Position numbers and translations under genes: made by a program. Positions 49,161 to 61,593 of a stretch of 64,000 bases of DNA are shown one piece after another. The stretch's first letter is position 1. Each line of letters opens with the position of its first letter. Source of the stretch: Hermatobates lingyangjiaoensis (lineage: Eukaryota > Arthropoda > Insecta > Hemiptera > Hermatobatidae); contig JAPFBL010000254.1 in NCBI GenBank assembly GCA_026182355.1, positions 6,461,501 through 6,525,500 of the forward strand. Reading direction: 5' to 3'. The notes beneath the pieces are model-generated. The model was not told the DNA's origin. It saw nothing but the letters and a program-made list of their open reading frames with translations, and did not search any database.

Positions 49161-51752
49161 TTATGACTTTTGGATTGGTACCTCATGGATCTGTCTATTA
49201 TGATACAGACATTTTTCAAACCAATTGAACAATTCTTAATCAAACCATATTTTTCAAATGAAATTTATGTGTAGTAGATGTAACAGTTTGAATGTAGTCG
49301 ATTTCTGGCTTTTCGATAAAAAAAAAATCAATGAAATCATTAAGAAAGATCAATACATCTACGCTTATAATGATTATATAATTCCTGTCAAATGAGATTT
49401 TAGGATCAAAAAACATTATTACCAAAAATAAATCAAATTATATATAGCAATGGTTAGTAAAGATGGTACTCAGTATATGAGTGCTGTGTCATCAGTATTT
49501 ATTGTAATGGATACTAATAGTGACGGTTCGTATTTACTACTTCCTTTAAGATGACAATATACCTTATCTCAATATATTAAAATTATTTATAGTTAAAATT
49601 TTAACTCAATAATAATAACTGCATACTTCTAATTAATGTTAAGACCGCGATAAGATTAGACATATTCACAAATTAGTATAACTCCTCGAACATCTTCCCA
49701 CTTGCTCGACTGGACCAGCTATTCTGGACTTTTAGAATACGACAATCTTCACAAGTACGCTCTTGAAGATGAGTAATTACAAACAGTAAAATATTTAAAA
49801 TAATATAATACTAATAAATAATACCTTGTAAATGACTAATTGCAATATGCTGGGGCTGCTATAATCCTTAATTTGTATGAATGTTATGTGTTTGAGAAAG
49901 TTATACCTTTTACATAGCGTGTGGCTCGACAAGTTCTAACGCTGTTCACTTTCAACAGTACCACTGATCTGTATTATTAGTTTACACAATATAGAACTTT
50001 CAAGCATTAATGACTAAAATTCATATTTATTTAAATGAAATGACAGATTTCATTTCATTTAAGAGATTTAGGAGATTATACAAAACAAATAACACAAATC
50101 ACTTAGATCAGTAGATCTTAAATCGATCGACAGCGTCTTAAATCAGGCAAATTAAACACATAACGTACGGGGAAAGACCTTCTTGAACATTTATAACTAA
50201 ACACATACTGTTGGATGGTACCAACAATATCCATATATTTACATCATTCTGATATTCAATTTAAAAATTTAATAAGGTATTTTTAAATACTAACATAGAA
50301 ATTGTAATTTGTATTAGTATTCGGATAAAGGTTACAGAAAAGTACAATGAATAACAATTTTAGCGCTAATTCAAAGTTTTAACAAAACATGTTTAAACTG
50401 ATACGACATTTACTCTCACTGTATATTTCAGTAAGGCAATAAAGAATTCTAGAAAAATGCATAATGGCCTTCACTTTCTTCATTACTATTCAATTCATTC
50501 AATGATAATTGGTCTAAGGAGTTAAAATAATACTCAATTATTGCGTAACATATAAACCAATAACGCAGCACAGATGTTTCCAGAACACCATCCGAAAAAC
50601 TTAAGGAAACGTTTATAATTCACATTTAATTTGTGAATTGTTAATAAACCTAATATTATCAATAAAGTGAATGGCTAATATGTATTTCAATTTCACGCTG
50701 AGTGATATCACGTATTACTAGGAATAGGGCACAACGCTTAGAAAGTTTATTATTTAAACATTCACTAATATTGTTTTTATAAATATTGTCAAAGAAAGAT
50801 TATCGTTTTCAAAATTATTTCATCATTCTGTTAGGGTAGAGAATTATATTATTTTATAATAATTATTTAAATTTAAATCTAATATAAATAATAATTTTTA
50901 TAATCCTTAGTTATTGTTTATAAAATAAATTAGAAAGTTATTAATAAATACATTATATATATTAAGAATAAAAATTAATATACGATATATAAAAATATAT
51001 ATTTAGGGTGGACCAACAGTAGATGGGACAGTTTATTTTCAAGTGATATACAATACATGTATTAGTAGTGGTATGTTAAGGCAGTAAAATGGAGATTCAT
51101 TGTCAGGCAAATCAATGGACCCTTTGTAGAAATCCAGAAAGTATCTGGAGTAGGGTGGGTTATTGACTAGACAAGAATAAGCCCTTTAAGGCAGTCCCGA
51201 AATGCTACACAACAGGTTTGAATCTACTCGAAAGAGTCCTATACACTAAAGTTTATTTAAAGTGCAAGAGGGATGCTACACTGAAGTACCCTTCGCTGTA
51301 CGTGAGAGTGACCAACATCTATATATCATTTAGAAAGGCCAGTAGCCTGTTATTTGTTGTACTTTAATCTACCATTTTACAAAAACATCTTTATCACAGG
51401 TTTCTTGACATTAATCTCAGGTAACATTTTTTAAACACCAACAACTTGATTTTCGAGTTAGTTAAATTTAAAATGTAATAAACATTTAACAAAATTTAAT
51501 TTTATCAGACAGTATAATCGTATATATAGCCTTATCATTAGTGTTATCTTATCCTGTTCACCTACTTTTGTCCACTTTAAATTAAGAATCTTCATTGAGA
51601 CACGATAAATTAGCTATCCTTAATGTCTCTAAGTCTAGTTAATAAATGGGTTTGTCTTCGTTGTGAAATCTTATAACCCCGTCACACTGCACATCAACAG
51701 ACGACAGGTAACCATCAACCGGAGTGCTGGGTTTTTCTTCTTTTTTATTCTA

Positions 51753-51773
51753 CTGATGACGGTTGGACCGAAA
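51753..51773 (+). ncRNA. Hammerhead-ribozyme-like core, solitary PLE terminus
   Basis: CTGATGA-C-GGT-TGG-ACC-GAAA followed by ATTAGAG. About 200 bases downstream is a small hairpin TTTCACATATTTACTGTGAAA (about 51966-51987; two parts TTTCAC and GTGAAA pair), the same tail hairpin seen at 37419-37438. Confidence 0.4.
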
Positions 51774-52429
51774 ATTAGAGCCTGAAAGTGTGCCTATACC
51801 TTGAGCCAAAACCACAGTAAGATATTCAGAAGAAATGGAACTAAAACCTTTAATTAAAACAAATGCTCTTCGTCAAAGCAATCCTTGAACTGATAAAATT
51901 GTTTTAATAGAAAAATGTTATTCCCAATTCTGCATTTCTAATAGTTACTTAGATGTTGATTTTTATTTCACATATTTACTGTGAAATCTTGTTATGTATA
52001 CAAAGTGCCTTGTCAGTTCTTTCTATCTTTTTTTCTCTGAAATTAGACCTTATAGATATTTGTAGAAATCTCATAAAACATAATAGAAAAATCAATAGTT
52101 CTTTAAGGCTTATCGAGGTGGTCATTATCAAAGAACTGAAAAAAAAAAGAGTTATAAAGATAGAAATAAAGAAAAGAATGAGGGAAGGGGTAACGATATG
52201 AGTGGGGCAAGAGGCCTTCACAACGAAGCGGGATAATATTAGAGAGAACGAAGCCGTTAAACAGACTTTGTTCCATATTACTAACAACTGGTATGATCTA
52301 ATCTCACATCAAACACATTTATGATTTCGTTAATACTGACTCTAATCTTAGTTTATCAATTAAAAATTGGTAACTATAAATTTTTCCCTATTCATAGAAT
52401 GATTAAAAAAGTTCAAATTAATCACTGGA

Positions 52430-52721
52430 TTATTCGTTTCTTCCAATATTAACCGGTGCTCTTTAAGGCGTGTTTAAAGACCATTACCAGCTTAGCCTTA
52501 TAACTAAGATTGCAGAGCATACAAGGAATTTTATGAATACAACCTTCGTTATTTCTCATCGAATACTTTATGAAAGAACTTAGGAATACCAATGAGTGAT
52601 CAACTAAAAGGTAGGAGAAGGAATAAGCAACTAAGTAAATCATTAGAGTTAAAAGTTCTTTATCCTGTATTTTTTGGTTATTTTCATTTGGATATTTCAA
52701 CTTTGTGTCAATAGAATACAT
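52430..52721 (-). pseudogene. PLE GIY-YIG relic, strongly degraded
   Basis: The minus strand has RNNEGCIHKIPCMLCNLSYK, matching the C-V-Y-x-I-P-C-x-x-C-x-x-S-Y core of the 31 kb PLE (CCVYRIPCTDCEMSYIGQT), then AKLVMVFKHALKSTG. The glycine of the YIG tripeptide is lost. Upstream coding is not recognisable. Confidence 0.6.
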
Positions 52722-55196
52722 AAGTTTCGATTCTCCATTCTTAAAAGATATTACTACAATCGCTGAAAGAACAGGGCTTTCAAGAAAACTGACCTTTTAA
52801 GATTAATAGAATTAGAAAAGACATGAATATGTATAATTAACACATCTCTTTAACAAAACATCCAAAACAGGTAATATTCTATTTCTTTAAGTTCTCAGAC
52901 ATAGCTTTATTTCAACAAACTAATCAGTTTAATTGTTTTATGGACCGCAAAATTGTATATCTTACCAAAAGTCAATTAAGAAATATAATATTATAGCATC
53001 CACATTTCATAAAAGTTGTTGGTAACATAGTGTAACAGATGATTTAACGGCTTCCGTTGCCTAATGGTTTTATTGTCTTTACCTCACTCCCATCGTTATA
53101 TCTTCCCATTTTTCATCTCTACATTTCTGGCTCCCCTTTTTTCAGTTATTTAACATCGAGTTACCTCAAAATACATTAAAAATTTTTCATTTTCCATTGA
53201 TTTTGTCGTGATATATTTGACTATAGTCACTTGTGTTATTATGACATTTTTACATCTGCGACGATTCCACAAAAACACGTTAAAAAACAAATTAATACAT
53301 GCTAAATACTATAGCTACTGTTTGGATTTTGAGATATGGTTTATAATCATATTTCCAAGCAGGTTATACTGCCACAATACTGTGGAAATGATAAATAAAA
53401 GGTATTTTGGAGTATAAAGACCGGGTTGTAGGAGTATGGATCCACTATTTTATACTTAACTATCAAGAAAATCCATAATATATAAACAATACCTTTCGTA
53501 TATCAGGTTTAACGAGATAAGGGAAGGGATGAGAATCGGCAGTTCTTCCAATGGGGAAATATCAACTTTCTAATATCTCCAATTAATATTAATATACACA
53601 CCGAAGTAAATAAATAAAATACAAACTCTGGAAAAGCAAGCTAAATTTTTCAAAACCAGGACTGTAAATATTAAAATTTGTTCCTCATTGCTAACCGAAG
53701 TATATCCAATAAGTTTTGTAAATTTATACCATTTTATACCATTACCATTTAAAAATTAATCAAATAAAATAATTAATCGTAATACATTCACCAGTAAGTC
53801 AGATTGTATTAGTGGGATCACAGTCTACGCTACTATGTACATTACACAATTTGTGTCTGATAGTACCAATAAAAAAATATATACTTTAAATTGAAACTAA
53901 GAATACGTTGCTTAAAACTCTAATAAAAACGAATAGCAAGAAAGAAAGAAATACAATATAAAACTGAGTAGGAAGAACACATAGAATAAAGGATATCATA
54001 AGCTACCAAAATTCATGCAAAGCAACAAATGAAGAGAAAAGTTAAGAAAGCTCCGAAAACCTGCAAGTGCAATTTCAATGTGATACACTTAGAGATGTTC
54101 GAAAAGAATTATCTTATTAAGGAAAGAATTAGGTAGAAAATAGTTAATACATGGAGGTTTGAGAGTGTTTTGGGTCATTGGTCTATTGTATATCACAGAA
54201 CAAGTGCCGACGGTGCTTAATACAATAATACTAGAAAAAATGTAGCCTGTATAAAGATCATAAGGATTTTATAGTACATATATTTCTGTGTAATAGTTGA
54301 TTGTTTTTACAAAAATAAAATTAAAGAAATGTAGAATTTGAGGTGCTAGCCACAAGCTCTGGATTACAAGAGAACAAAGGGCAGTCATCTTGACATTAAT
54401 GTCCCCAGAGTCCATGTTCAATCATAACAACACTAATTAAATACGTGGAGGAGTAAGTATTCTTTCTTCCCTTGAACGCCATAGATTGCAATCTTGGTAA
54501 TTCATTTAACTCCCCTCTTTGCTGAAATATAAGATACGAACTTACTTTGAATTAAAAAAAAAAACTAAAATGAATAAGGTTATAAGAACAAATATATAAA
54601 AGAACAGTAACATTTTTACTTTTTAAAGTGATTTACAAAGAGATTACGGATCAACATAATTTGATCCTTGAACTTAAAATTAAAAATAAATTTATTAAAA
54701 TTTTGGAGAATTAAATTCATTTTATAGTGTTAAAAATGGTAACAGTGATTAAACTCTGTTATCAAACAAATATGTAATAATTCAGTAACATATAATGTAA
54801 TTTACTGTATGCCAATGAATATCTTAATCATATGAATGTGATGGTTGGAAAAGCTTGAAAGAAATGTTTTCTTTACATGGTAAGAACATGCGAAAGCATT
54901 TCAATTAAATTACTTGATTCCTATGAAATATATTAGGAGTAATATTTTCCAATAATGAGGACTAGAACAACTAAATTAGATAATTAAATAGGAGCAACTA
55001 TTTAACTATCAATAAAATTAGACCTTGAGTCGAATGGATGACGAAAGTATTATTTGAAAACTAGGGACTTTTAGGCAGCACCTCATATTCTTACTATAGA
55101 TGGAAAAAAAAGTACGTTCGAGACAAGTTAACAAGAGTGAAGGATCAAGAGAAGTTAGAAAAAATACTGTGGAGAGTAATCAAAAGAAATACTAAC

Positions 55197-55400
55197 AAAT
55201 CACTGTTGGTTTGTTCAGAGAAGTCATTGAGACGCTTTCTGTCGTGGAGGGACTTCTTTCGCATGGTGTCCAGCGTTGGGGAGAGGTGGGAGGCTGTGGG
55301 ATGGTAGGCCAGCGCGTAGTGAGAGCCCGCCTGCTGCTGTCGCCGCACCAGCTTGTCCCCACTTCGCGCTCCACCCCCTATCGTCAGCAGGTTACTGAAT
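55197..55400 (-). CDS. syd: JIP3/4 exon e: post-RH2 basic linker
   Basis: A 204-base G+C-rich exon, acceptor ATGTTACAG, donor GTTAGT. The first base completes leucine, giving L-FSNLL right after the RH2 exon, as in the LFSSSS junction of vertebrate JIP3/4. It then reads a Gly/Arg/Gln-rich stretch (RSGDKLVRRQQQAGSHY), SHLSPTLDTMRKKS and KSLHDRKRLNDFSEQTNSD. The last part matches the RKRS..FDFLSEETE region of JIP4. This linker is poorly conserved, so identification rests on position, phase and the flanking motifs. It ends two bases into a leucine codon, a phase that both the 39.8 kb exon and the candidate 48.6 kb exon can continue. Confidence 0.9.
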
Positions 55401-56726
55401 CTGTAACATTTGTTTATCTAGTAGTTTTATATTCAAATATTTAAACAATTATTCTAAACAACTGAGTCTTTATATAATCACCATAATAACAATGGAACTT
55501 AAATGAGCAAGCATATGCTGGGTATTACCTCATTAACAAATTATTTTCAACCGTAAATGATTTATTATTTATTTAAATACATAAATAAAAAGGAGTTCCA
55601 CTTCCACTCTTCATTGTTCAACATCCTTTTAAGTTTCACATTGACCTGATGAAAGACTATTATCATAAAGCTTAGCTAACAATTTCGTGTTTTCCATCAG
55701 TTATCATCTTAACTTATGTTGATATTTCATATATACCATGAAGCGCAATAGTCTGAAGGACACTAAACATGACAACAAAGATAACACAAAACTTACTCTG
55801 GAATCAGTTATCATCAGCATAAGAAGCACTCTGCACGAGTGATACATTGTCACTAACATCACTCTACTCAGCAAGATCTACTGTAAAATCTTTTTTTTAT
55901 GTGCCTTCCATCCTGTAACGCAAGGTGGGAAAACTGCAGAATACGCTTTCAGCAGTACAGCGAAGTTAGTAGTTACTTTTATTCTCCCGATGTCGAAATA
56001 TAGATGAGAGATGTATACATAATTTTTTGTATGTTATGGTAAATACATAATACTTCTATAGGATGGCAGTAAGTTTAAGATTCCTAACTTCGTGCATGAT
56101 AATTACGAAATAGTTCTAGTCTTTTGACTGTTTCCCTTTATGTGAGCGATAATTACCAAGGGAAATAATCACACCTTTTAAGACAGCAGTCTTAACATTC
56201 AATACCTCAACTTTACATTAACCATATTTACCAAAAGGAGCTTTCAATTTACATAAATCATTATGTATTATGTGGAACTATTTTTTTAATTTAACAATTC
56301 ATTAATAATCACATTTTTTCATACTCAATTTTCTTCAATGGTCCAGAAGACGGATTTTCAAAAATTTTAGTTAGTAGGTGTGTTTCTTAACAGTGATGTT
56401 ACTTTTCTTAGTATTTGAACCTATATATGGTTCTTATATAGATATAAACTAGATTCACAGAAAGTGCACACAAAAAAAAGATCACAGAAAGCACTTCTAT
56501 ATTTAGACCACACTGTCATCAGCTATAGAAATAGCTGAAATAACCTCCGAAGACAGGCGACGACACATAATATATATACTCACTTTGAATTCAGAAAAAT
56601 GATTCAACCTAAACAGCACAAGTTCAAATATGAATAAAAGTAAGACTCCACAGTAATGAAACGCACTTACTAATTCTACTTTGACTTATTATTACAGAAA
56701 CACCGAATTGAAACTAAATAGGGCTA

Positions 56727-57164
56727 AATCATTAGTTGTGCAATCCGTAATTGTGTGGTATTTACTCATTCTGAGGTAAAATGGATAAACAAACAAAAGT
56801 CTGCACACAAATGAAGTTTTATTCAACAGCAACAACGCGTTTCAAACACTTTGTGTTCATTATCAGGAAGACACTGTAATACAAATTATATCTAATCAAT
56901 TACAAAATTAGAGTGAAATAATAAAATTCAATTAAGAGAATTCAAGACATACCCAAGGATGTGGTGCTGAAGGGACCACATTATGTTTTGAATTCTCTTA
57001 ATTGAATTTTATTATTTTACTCTAATTTTGTAACTGATTAGATATAATTTGTATTATAGTGTCTTCCTGATGATGAACACAAATTGTTCGAAACGCGTTG
57101 TTGCTGTTGAATAAAACTTCATTTGTGTGCAGACTTTTGTTTGTTTATCCATTTTACCTCAGAA
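56727..57164. mobile_element. Coding-free palindromic element with 12-bp target-site duplication
   Basis: TAAATAGGGCTA is repeated at 56715-56726 and 57165-57176. Inside, a 43-bp asymmetric tail (AATCATTAGTTGTGCAATCC...) is followed by two inverted arms of about 180 bp (56769-56949 and 56983-57164) around a 33-bp centre. Each arm carries the core CTGAT(G/A)A-T-GAACA...TGTTC-GAAACGCG (plus 57067-57093; minus 56840-56866 with two mutations). There is no coding sequence. Its ends equal those of the 61.6-62.4 kb PLE fragment, so it is a non-autonomous, PLE-mobilised derivative. Confidence 0.85.
57067..57093 (+). ncRNA. Hammerhead-ribozyme-like core, PLE terminus (family of the 56.7 and 61.6 kb elements)
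   Basis: CTGATGA-T-GAACA-CAAAT-TGTTC-GAAA followed by CGCG. The CUGAUGA and GAAA boxes are exactly canonical and the stem is five base pairs. The same core is at 61656-61682 (minus), with the loop changed but the stem kept; the opposite arm at 56840-56866 has decayed (CTGATAA, TTGAAA). Confidence 0.5.
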
Positions 57165-59701
57165 TAAATAGGGCTACTACTACTCAAGGCGAACACTCCT
57201 CTTGGGTGTCTATAACACACCTTGTTTTCCTGTAGGTGTTTATGACTAAACAGTTATTAGGGACAACTGTTCCAAGTAATTGTAGCTACTTAATAAATTT
57301 TCAAAATCCTTTCGTGATATTCTTTCCGTTATAGCTATTTTTTATACAGTATTGATATCTCAAAGTGTCTGGTAAACATACATTTTTAAATTTTCCCCTG
57401 CCATAAAAGGAAACTATTTCTAATCAAATATTAACCATCAATGAAAATATATCTGATATGGATTCCTTGAAAACCAATTTTAATTTCGTTATTTTAAAAA
57501 GCAAATAAGAACTAAAGTAACCATACATCATAAAACACACAAAATCAAATATATCATAACCAACCCAAATGCATTCAAAGTCACAAGTACCTAAAATAGT
57601 GATAACATTCTGAAAACTAACAACCTATTTGATTAATATATTGTTAAATTTTATAAGACAAAATTAGTTGTTAACTAATATACTAAAAAATGTCTGCTTT
57701 AGTTTTCTCAAATCTATATTTGAATAAAAAAGCGACCCATGGAAGTCATACTCATAAAAACAATGAATTATGGACCACGCTATATTGACCTTCAGAAAAT
57801 TGTTAGTAATATTGTTATTACTAGTGCGTTACTTTGAACTTTCACCGTCGTCATTGATAACTACAGATAAATTAGATTTCCTTCTAAGTAGATAATATGT
57901 ACGTATAAATTAGACACATATCAGTTTTGTCTGTGTATATGTACTCTATATAAAATGTTCAAATTGTAGTTAAATGTTAAGTCTTAATGTGAACAATCTA
58001 AAAAAAAATTGGTTCATACAGAATTTAAATAAAATTCAATGTATATGAAGTCGCGGTTTTGGTACTTTTTTCAATTACTATAACAGGACTCATACTCCAT
58101 GTGTTTAACGAACTAAACAGATAGCGTTAGTAACAAACCGACGATTTTTATATGGATGGTTTTGAACTCGTATCTTCATCTAAATGTGTAAAAGTTACAA
58201 AACGAGAAAAAATAAATATCCAGATCAAAATATGTTACATACAGATGACTTTGGATAAAATCTGGAAACCCATAGTTGATTCCCATATGGAAACTCATAG
58301 AAATATCATTGACTCCATTCCCATTAAAAACTTTTTGTCTGTCAGTTTGACATTCATCGGCCTTTAGTGATGCACTTATTCTTACTGAAGAGTTTAATAT
58401 TAGTTTTATTCAATTTAAGCACTGATAATGTTTAATTTGTTTGCACTTCTTCTATTGGTGAAATTAAAAACTGTATATCAATTAACTAATTGATAAAATT
58501 ATGCAAACACCCACGAATTTAAAGATATGCTTTCACCTGTTAATATGAATTATATTGTTTAATTCTAACAAATTCTGATTTACATGAAATTTAAATGGAC
58601 ATCTGCAATAAAGAAATGAAAAAACAGATAAATGAGTATTTTAAACAAAAGAAAGCCTATTAAATTAATCATGAACATTATTTTCTTGTTTAGCGTAAGA
58701 TAAACGTAACACGTAAGGCTGTGAATAAGTACCAAACTTTTTTTGATTAAAGTATAAATTCGCCTGACAGTGGAAATAAATAATGGTAGACTAGGAAAGC
58801 TTTTAGAACAGGCTGTGTGGCATACTTCATTTACCCATCAAGACACTCTCCCGAAATATGAAAAGTAGACCATATTCTGAGATTTGCACCAATAACATGC
58901 TAGATGGAAAAAAATCGTAAAAAACAACAACAATATACAATTACAAGTATTCAAGCACTTTTTTTTATATACTTAGGACATTTGATTTTAGCAGTATTAT
59001 TTCTAAGTAACATATACACTCAAAATCAGTAAATTAAGGAAAAATGAGAATTTCTTTTCTCCAAAATTTGCTAACGAATAAATAATAGAGGTCCGTACCA
59101 ATCTTAATATTATTCTTCCTTACTATGTAAACAAAAAAAAATCTATCACTCTGAAAATATATTATATCACATTTCTAAAAACCTATTCATAAATAAACTC
59201 TTATAGTAGAAACATTTTCGAACTATGAACTTCTCTTAACGTTTCAAAAATGGAATACTACTAAAAAAATACTTTTTAAATCGAAATAACAACTTGTTTA
59301 CTTAAAACTTTGTAATATTCTAGATAGCAATAAATGAACATTCATATGCTTCAATTACGTATATATCAAAATTATAGAGAAAGAACGGACAAATATCAGT
59401 TTTATATCACGCAAAAGACCGTAGGTAGCGACTGTACAGTAGGCCAATTCTTCTCTTGAATACGATAGATATCAATCAAAAAATAGAAATAATTCTTGTT
59501 ATTTCTTTAAAGTCTTCTTTCTCTGTAATGTTGCTTCTTCCTTGTTGATAATTACCTTTCTGGGATTTTATGTATACATATAATGTTTTAGAGAAAAAAG
59601 AAGAAAAGAAAAAGAGGAACGACAACAACTCACTTCAATATTTTGACATCCGTCTTTATCAGGATGAAATGAGCTTAGCTAATATTATTTATATATATAT
59701 A

Positions 59702-59878
59702 TATCAATGATCAAACCACAATATGAAATGAGGAGACTAAAATCTTTACACCGTTACAAGCGGTCTTCGTCAGAGTCAAAACCTAACTGAGTCAGTTGGG
59801 TTTTTGACTCTGACGAAGACCGCTTGTTACGGTTGAAAGATCTTAGTCTTTTTTCCATTTCATATTGTGGTTTGATAA
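59702..59878. mobile_element. Palindromic PLE-type element, family A copy
   Basis: Inverted arms of about 88 bp around ACTGAGTCAGTT. The right arm has the intact core (plus 59810-59838); the left arm carries substitutions, including loss of the GAAA (TTTA instead of TTTC on the plus strand near 59745). It is bounded on both sides by (TA)n. Confidence 0.8.
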
Positions 59879-60231
59879 TATATATATATAATATCAGAAG
59901 AAACGGTCCAGCGGACTTTTTTAAAATAAAAATTTTATTTTATATATATATCAGAGTTTATCACCCTCTGATAGGACGTCATTTCGCTAAGTTGACAAAC
60001 TTTGTTTACTACTTGTCAAATCTGCTGGCTTTTATTTATAATCACTAGTTTAACTAAATTTTGTTTTCAACAATTCCTTATATAAATTTAAACTTTGTTT
60101 CTTTAAATGTTAGACCAAAATTATACCTGAGGATAACTACTATACAGTCGAAAGCTTGCAAGTAAAAATATATATTGGTTGCTAATTAGTTTAACTTGCC
60201 ATGATATGTTAACCCAACTGGTAAAGTTCAA

Positions 60232-60395
60232 ATGTCTCTGGCAAAATTAATTTGGGACTTACCCCAAAATGAAAGGAAAATAATCAGAAAATTAGAGACA
60301 GCCAGTAAAAAAGTCGTAAATGCAGAGGCTACTGCATATTTCAATTCATCTTCTTTAAAAGAAGATTTGCTGCCTACCTATACAAATATATACTA
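60232..60395 (+). pseudogene. PLE N-terminal coding relic
   Basis: Reads MSLAKLIWDLPQNERKIIRK, then LETASKKVVNAEATAYFNSS and SLKEDLLPTYTNIY before a TAA. The LKE-LLPTYTN-Y signature is the N-terminal PLE motif. It follows a ribozyme-like terminus at 60127-60153 (CTGAGGA...GAAAGCTTGC) by less than 100 bases, as expected for a 5' terminal repeat followed by the coding start. No RT is found downstream. Confidence 0.65.
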
Positions 60396-60460
60396 ATACT
60401 GCCTACCTATACTAATATATATATATTTCACTCAAAATTCGAAAAAAACGATCCAAACTA

Positions 60461-60672
60461 GACGCAAATCAGCTCAAAAACGAAGAAAAGCAACACACAG
60501 AAAAAGAGACACACTTACAAACTCACATTTTCGGATGCGGGTTTCCTGCCGTTGTGTTTCCGGCGTGCTTGGTCGCCCATTCTCTTTTCTACTAAAGACG
60601 AATCATCCGAAAATTTGAGTTTGTAAGTGTGTCTCTTTCTCTGTGTGTTGCTTTCCTTCGTTTTTGAGCTAA
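60461..60672. mobile_element. Palindromic PLE-type element, family G, diverged
   Basis: Arms at 60461-60535 and 60603-60672 (outer sequence AGCTCAAAAACGAAG, inner ACACACTTACAAACTCA) with a 67-bp unpaired centre. The right arm has CTAAAGACGAATCATCCGAAAA (written here in two parts: CTAAAGA, then a hairpin and GAAA), a mutated version of the core. Confidence 0.7.
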
Positions 60673-60916
60673 TATATATATATATAAAATTCATAATATA
60701 TCAACCGTTGGATAGAATGGGTGTATAATGTAATCGGGATTCGGTCAATTTTCCAGGATCAAAATCAAACTCTCAATGCCAACGTTTCGGTTTTATTTAA
60801 ACCTTTTTCATAGGCAGAAGTAAGAATTTTAAAAAAAAAAAATGAAATGAATTCCGATTACATTATACACCTCTATATATATATATTCACTGATAAAACG
60901 AAATACGATCCAAACT

Positions 60917-61204
60917 GGACACAATACGAGTTCGAGATTAACAAAGAGCAACACACAAAGTAGGGAAACACACTTACAGACTCAAATTTTCGGGTAATCC
61001 GTCTTCAGGAGAAAAGAGAATGGGAGACCAAGCACGTTGTAGACGCAACGGCAAGTAACCAACCAACAAGTTGGTTACTTGCCGTTGCGTCTACAACGGC
61101 TTGGTCTCCCATTCTCTTTTCTCCTGAAGACGGATTACCCGAAAATTTGAGTCTGTAAGTGTGTTTCCCTACTTTGTGTGTTGCTCTTTGTTAATCTCGA
61201 ACTC

Positions 61205-61208
<4 letters not shown>
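60917..61208. mobile_element. Long perfect-looking palindromic PLE-type element, family G
   Basis: Two arms of about 145 bp meet at AACCAACCAACAAGTTGGTT. The outer ends begin ACGAGTTCGAGATTAACAAA. Each arm has CTGAAGA-C-GG-ATTAC-CC-GAAA (minus 60988-61008, plus 61124-61144). The arms differ at only a few sites, so the insertion is young. A (TA)n tract follows at 61207-61240. Relatives are at 60461-60672, 7505-7704 and 5987-6122. Confidence 0.85.
61124..61144 (+). ncRNA. Hammerhead-ribozyme-like core, PLE terminus (family G)
   Basis: CTGAAGA-C-GG-ATTAC-CC-GAAA, in both arms of the 60.9-61.2 kb palindrome. The helix is short (two pairs, three if C and the G of GAAA pair). Confidence 0.4.
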
Positions 61209-61241
<33 letters not shown>

Positions 61242-61593
61242 TATAGCTCCTCGATATATCTGAAAGAATATATGTAGTTATTAACGCTCTCTTAAGTTAA
61301 CATTAACAGCCAACACTTAAATGATAGAACCCAGGAATGATACCAATTCTATTGGTTTTTCAGATTGGATATACTATGTTAATAACGTGAGGAATGATCA
61401 ACATACATATCGTATATTTATTTAAACCTTATAACAAAAAAAAAAGTTGTCAATGCAGATAGAAAATAAAATTATGACTATAAATTACTATATACTATAT
61501 ACTAATGAGTCTATGACTAATCTTGCAACAGAATATTTATCAAAGTCAATTTCAACTATAAGCTTAAGCTTTACAAACAATTAGTATAAAGAA

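Larger units (their letters stand above)
39865..55196 (-). other. 15.3 kb JIP intron
   Basis: The largest intron seen. It contains a palindromic PLE-type element (40629-41007), a tRNA-derived SINE (41266-41450), an (AAT)n tract (41895-41925), ribozyme-like termini at 42713 and 43610, the candidate alternative terminal exon at 48.6 kb, a degenerate short tandem repeat (48935-49160), a PLE terminus (51753) and a PLE GIY-YIG relic (52430-52721). From 44.3 to 48.3 kb and from 53 to 55.2 kb nothing is recognisable beyond AT-rich DNA and chance-sized open frames. Confidence 0.6.

Noticed and set aside
53045..53080. tRNA-like GGCTTCCGTTGCCTAATGG
   Set aside because: Resembles a box A only; no box B at the right distance and no cloverleaf.
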